Shown piece after piece: positions 59,254-64,000 of a stretch of 64,000 nt of DNA (position 1 is its first letter; the number at the start of each line of letters is the position of its first letter). The DNA comes from Pristionchus mayeri (taxonomy: Eukaryota; Nematoda; Chromadorea; Rhabditida; Neodiplogasteridae), in the NCBI GenBank assembly GCA_036245805.1, contig BTRK01000001.1, positions 28,093,087 through 28,157,086 on the forward strand, given 5' to 3'. Under the pieces are notes generated by a model. It saw nothing but the letters and a program-made list of their open reading frames with translations. It did not search any database and was not told the DNA's origin. The position numbers and the translations under genes were made by a program.

Positions 59254-62200
59254 ATGCTAGGCTGCCTCAAGGCTTGTATTAGACACCCGAAGGAGAAAAG
59301 TGAGTTTCCTATTTATTTTAAATTTTTAAATATAAACAAATAATAATATTAATAAAGAAAACATTTTCAAAATTTAATTGTTGTAATGTGCGTGTCCCAG
59401 GAAGCAAAGCGCGCCCCGTGGTCACGCTGAAGCCGGCGGATACTGTAGGTTTCGCGCCGGCTTCTCTCCCGCATGGAATTCCCTCGACTAGTTCGTCTCC
59501 TCTCAGTTAGTCAATAATTGATAGATTAAATTATTGTATCGACAATGTAGTAAGACCACTGATCACACAACGCATCTAGAAAAAAAATTGAAATTTTTCT
59601 AAAAATTCAGTTAGTCATTTTTCGAAACAGTTTACATGCAGAATGATGTAACTGCTTTGCAAACTCACTATAAATGTAGATAAATTTATTTAAAAAATTT
59701 GAAAAAAGCACTTGCAAAAAAGTCAGTACTCGATTGGTTATACGGTGGAAGCGCTTAACCAGTCAGCCTCCCGCCACGATCGCCGTTCGAGCACACTAGT
59801 TGAGGGCAGTAAGCTCTCGGGAGGCTAGTCTCGTTCTATTTCCGGGAGTTGACCTCAAAGTTCGTTTTGCTCACTCTTTTCACTTGTAATCCGCATAAAT
59901 TCCCGTCCAGTCGTCCCCATCCGCTGCGCGCGCCCCGCCCAAACCGTTTGCGCGTCATTCTAGCTCGTTTGCGTCTTGTTTCCCCCGTCCTCTTTTCCTC
60001 AACGGTGTTGAAATCGCATCGATTCCAGGGGAGCATGTCGTGTTAGAGTGTGCGGCGCCTATCGTTCAAGAGGAAGTGTCTCAAATCGACGAAGATACCA
60101 AAGCTGAGGACACCGACGAGGAAGTTGAGGAGGCAGCGCCTAACAAAGTCATGGGAATGACTGAGGAAAGCGTCGTCCACGCCGAATTAGCCAGCGCGAC
60201 CATCCCAAAGGAGAGGAAGTTCCAGGTATTATCCTTCCATTCATTCTTATTCGTTTTATTATCGATTTAGTTTTGATTCACACCGGAAATGTCTGTGCTT
60301 TTCTCGTTCATGGGCTTTTTTTCTGATCGATTGCAGTCACATGCTCTACTTTTCCTTAGGACAGCTAGTTTTCTTTCTTTTGTATCATTATTTGTTCGTA
60401 TTTTAATAACCATCCAAGGTGGTACGAGTGCCTGGCGTTTTCACCCGCGGACGATGGAAGTGCTGGGACTACAGGGATGATGTGAAGCCCGTCGAGGGAC
60501 TCACATTCACTGATGAAAAGGAGAACGATTCAACTGGTTAGTCCCTTGCACTTTCTCTATCCATTGTCTGCTTATTATCAATAGATTTCTTTTTATTTAA
60601 TGTATAATATGATTATATTCGTAGTTGTTAGTGTGCACGTGATGCTAGCTGCTCTGTGTTTTGCCAATTTTGCTCCTTAACTAGGTGAGGCCTTACTATC
60701 ATGAATTTTTCGTATATTTTGCGAATTACTAAATCAGTATTGTTTAAATTCAGGAACGGTGACCGTGACAGCATCGACATCCGTGTCGACGACCGTCTCC
60801 GAGCCCGCCGCCAACCACTCACCACTCGTGAGTTTACCTTATTTTTATTTCAAACTTATTTTGAATAGGGTTCGTCTTTATTTTACAGCTACAAATAACG
60901 TAGTCAAGCGTAGTCATAGTCAAGCGTTGCCTTAAACCTTCCTTCTTTCTTATTCTATGCAGTGGACTATATACTTGGCACTGTGTGCACTACTGAAGTC
61001 CTTTTTGTACTTAACTTTGTATTCACCTGTACCTGCCCTTGCTTCAGCGCGAGGAGTCGTCAACGATAGTGGTGACGTCGATAGCGCCCGCTCCGCCGAC
61101 GCCCCAGCACGGCACGCCCTCCAGCATCTCCGAGATGCCCACCCCGCCATACAACATCGTGAGTGTTCTGATTTCCATTTGGAAGTCTGATTTTATCTAT
61201 GTTTTAAAATTCATAACAATATTTTGAATTTCTCTATTTTTTTGTCGATCAATATCGCGTTACTGCTTCGACGTGATTGTCGACGTGCAGATTAGTTCCT
61301 TTTTGGTTTCTAGGTGTGGCAAAGATTGGTATCACGCTATTGTTAGTTTTTATTGCACCGGTATGAGTTTCAGTTGCAACAGTATCTCCTTGCAAAACTG
61401 TTCCCACCCTCTCCTTTAGAGTTTGCCTGTTCGTCAGACTAATCAATAATCTTCAGACGGAGCACCACCCTGCGACGACAGGCGGCGAATGGTTGCCGTC
61501 CACGCCGACTACCGTAACCATCACGAGCAGCCAACCCGCACCATCGTCGGATACGGTAGTCGTCCAATCTGGTGAGTGTAATGTATTATCGATCTTCTTC
61601 GAACTTTGCATTAGTGCAAGCTCAGTTCCATAGGTAGACTATCCGCTATGGGCTCGTGTTATGGTAAATCCAATTCGACCGTGAGAATGATAGGGGAGCG
61701 CGAGAAATGAGTCGGAAAAATGAATCATTTTACCATCTGGGAAACATACCGGTGATTGTAAAATGACTTTTTTTCCCCATCCATAATCCACTCGCTTACT
61801 CATCACACTGGTCGTTCAGTGGCTCCTCCCTCCGTCTCGTCGACTCCTCAACAGCAGACGATCGTCGTCGCCGCCACGGACATCACCCCGACGCCGTCGC
61901 TGGTGACGAAGACCTTCGACGTGACGCCGACTGCTGCAGCAGTTGCAGCCAGCCTGCAGATGACGTCACCGGAGGAGGTGCGACCACAGCAGCAGCAGCA
62001 GCAGCAGCAGGGAGAGATGAACGTCTCGATGACATCGAGCGAGACGGCCGGAGGAGGATCTGTTGGTGGTGGTCAGTGATTATTTTTAATTTGGTTTTAT
62101 TTTGGCCAAATTGAAATTAACAAAAGTTAAAATTGATGGGCTATCACCATAGATGGGCAGGGGTTGAAGCTTAGCACTGAGTGCCGGTGTGGTCGATTGA

Positions 62201-63492
62201 CATAAGCCGGGGAGAGGGGTGGTGAGCAAATATAGTTCCGGCTGGATCGGATTTAGAAAGCGGTGGGGTCTTGAAGATGGCTTTAATGGTGCATCACAAT
62301 AGCGATGGTTGCAGCCTCTTCTGCCTCTGCTGCCTCGAACGCGCCCTCCACTCCTCCGTCGATGGCGACGACGACGCCGTCGCCAGAGATGACGAGGAGT
62401 GGCAGCGAGACTGCGCCTGCTGCAGCAGAAGAAGAACCGTGAGTTGATCTTTGATCTTTGATGTTCTTGATTTTTGGCAAGATTTTCCCGATTTACGCTG
62501 ATTGTCATGCTCGCATATTTTAATCTTTACATGGTATCAAGCAATATCACGTGTGTTGCAAACAAAAGCATTATTTTATTTTTTTGCTCGGATCTATCGA
62601 ATCAAAGTCTCAACTTTAGGCTTCTTTTGTGCACTCACTGAAGCACTACTCTGATAGGTGCAAATTCGAAAACTAATTGGCAAATTGCAGTGCCGCCTCT
62701 GCGCCCGCGATTAGCAATGCTGCCGCGATAGACAACAAGATCGAGCAGGCCATGGTAGGCAGTTTACTATTGTTATTGTTATTATTATTGTTGTTGTTTT
62801 TACAAAAAAGTAGAATGATGAATGCTGGAGGCTGTATCAAGATTTTTTTGTTGTTGCAAGTTTGCCTTCCAATTCAGTTTCAAATATTTCTGGTTGAATA
62901 GTTCCTCAAACTCATACTTCACATTTCGAGTTATGTTCATTGTTCGGTCTGGTTGTACTTTAGAAAGAGATAGTCCTCTGATAGTCGATACCTGGAAACG
63001 TACAGTAACCTCCCCTTTCCTCGCAGGACCTCGTGAAGACGCATCTCACGTTCGCCGTGCGGGAAGAGGTGGAGATACTGCGAACGACGATAGCGGAGCT
63101 GGAGAGCAAGGTGAGCCGTCGGATTGAAATTGGGGTCTTAACCACTTTTTGAAAGTAGAATGTTGAGGGAGGTTCGATTCCAGTTGCAGATTTAATTAAT
63201 TTCTGAAGCTAGAATAAACAGTGTAGGAAAAGTAGAGAATGTGAGGTGTTGAGGTGGAGAGCACATTTTAGTATTTTTTCAAGTTAGTATTTTATCGTTC
63301 GCTCTAGTAGATCGAATATCAAAGTAGGGTCGAGCATGTCCAATTTTATAGCTAAAACACGCTGGTCACTGGAGCGAATATTGAATCAAGCATGAATGGT
63401 TGGTTATTGATAACGCTTTAAACATGAAATCACTGCAGGTGACGACGCTGGAGACGCAGAACGCCTACCTGAGGCGGCACGTCTCTCCCGAG
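59254..63492 (+). CDS. TSC22-family leucine-zipper protein, long isoform (3' partial)
   Basis: Exons: 59254-59299, 59401-59448, 60029-60225, 60419-60536, 60754-60827, 61048-61158, 61457-61571, 61820-62071, 62315-62438, 62691-62754, 63027-63110, 63439-63492; phases agree at every junction. Start MLGCLKACIRHPKEK is followed by an acidic stretch. The conserved box KERKFQ / VVRVPGVFTRGRWKCWDYRD matches the RF.VV.......RGRW.C.D module of long TSC22D proteins. A long Thr/Ser/Pro/Ala-rich region with a Gln run follows. The C-terminus is the TSC box: DLVKTHLTFAVREEVEILR then ELESKVTTLETQNAYLRRH. TSC22 proteins dimerise through this zipper and act in osmotic and growth signalling (WNK/NRBP complexes). 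The first two exons are the least certain. The stop lies beyond the window. Confidence 0.85.
61988..62010 (+). repeat. CAG trinucleotide run coding poly-Gln
   Basis: Eight CAG codons in exon 8 of the TSC22-family gene, within the low-complexity region. Confidence 0.9.
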
Positions 63493-64000
63493 GTTCGTTT
63501 TGCGATTATTTTATTAATTTAAAGTTACCGGACGAGGACAAAATTGACCCCCTATTTTTTGTCCTCCATCGAATAGCCGATGGCTGAATTAGTTGAGAAT
63601 GAATATACAAAAATGCTAAAAAAATCAATTATAGCCTCAAGGGAAAGCCGGAAATGATCAGCGTAATCCCGCGCTCTCTCACTTTTGCATACTCTCTCGT
63701 ACACGCGACCAGATCAGGGTCAGATCAGGGTTTCGTCCTCGTCCGGTAACTTTAAGTGATAAATGTCCCATTCTACCCTATCACCATCTTTGCTATGATT
63801 GTGGTGTGACATTCTATAGTAGAGCCGATTTTATTTTATTTTGTTTGTCCTGTGGTAACAGCTACCTTATCGATGTCCGATCTCTTGCTGTTGTTTTTGG
63901 CACATTGCTGTGACTCGAGTCCGCCTAGTTGATTTTGAATTTTTGTTGACTGAGACTAGAAGTGTCTTGGTTTCAAAAATATATATATTTCTACCTTGCC
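63493..64000. other. Intron of the TSC22-family gene, running off the window
   Basis: Follows a GAG|gttcgt donor after HVSPE. Vertebrate TSC22 proteins have a short tail after the SPE motif, so the terminal exon is expected to the right. Within it, gttaccggacgaggacaaaa (63523) pairs with the complement near 63730-63755, marking a ~230-bp inverted repeat. Confidence 0.5.

Noticed and set aside
59735..59795. tRNA-like stretch with acggtggaagcgcttaacc and gttcgag
   Set aside because: No pairing acceptor stem, poor A box; too weak to list as a tRNA.

Overview
The window looks like nuclear DNA of a nematode. Genes are split into many short exons by introns of about 50-300 bp with TTTCAG-type acceptors, and the recognisable products are a RIM/UNC-10-like protein, peroxisomal acyl-CoA oxidases and a TSC22-family protein. 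Introns carry TACCGTA/TACTGTA-type motifs. The species cannot be named from this sequence, and all gene models below are spliced by eye, without transcript support.

Layout. Positions 838-1222 (minus) hold the first two coding exons of a RIM/UNC-10-like gene running off the left edge. From 1.2 to 7 kb the sequence is GA/CT-rich and apparently non-coding; it contains a 500-N gap flanked on both sides by nearly the same ~850 bp. Positions 7.6-9.15 kb hold a palindromic element and the 3' end of a LINE. Positions 9.4-14.9 kb hold a cluster of small secreted cysteine-rich genes: two multi-module precursors, one short gene, one fragment and some exon relics. Their four-cysteine modules (C-x4/8-C-x2-C-x4-C) sit on symmetrical phase-1 exons, and the glycine/KR-rich linkers look like proprotein-convertase sites. 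I regard this family as the most interesting system here.

Positions 16.9-33.5 kb and 37.2-42.0 kb hold two acyl-CoA oxidase paralogues with the same 23-exon architecture and a C-terminal SHL peroxisomal signal. The second is intact (686 codons). The first has an in-frame TGA and one intron of 11.7 kb that swallowed relics of a phosphatidylinositol transfer protein, an arylacetamide-deacetylase-like hydrolase, and a THAP-domain transposase on the minus strand.

Positions 42.9-46.4 kb and 50.7-57.7 kb hold two paralogues of a protein with an N-terminal GYF domain, a coiled coil and two C2H2-like fingers. Both were hit by inverted-repeat elements: a 732-bp palindrome in the first and a 3.35-kb Mutator-like element with very long arms and a 9-bp target duplication in the second. 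The second copy also has an 8-nt frameshifting deletion. A 2.75-kb nested palindrome lies between them. Positions 59.3-63.5 kb hold a long-isoform TSC22-family gene running off the right edge.

Overall this is a duplication-rich, transposon-riddled stretch in which metabolic (peroxisomal beta-oxidation) and regulatory genes are interspersed with foldback elements and with a rapidly evolving secreted peptide family.
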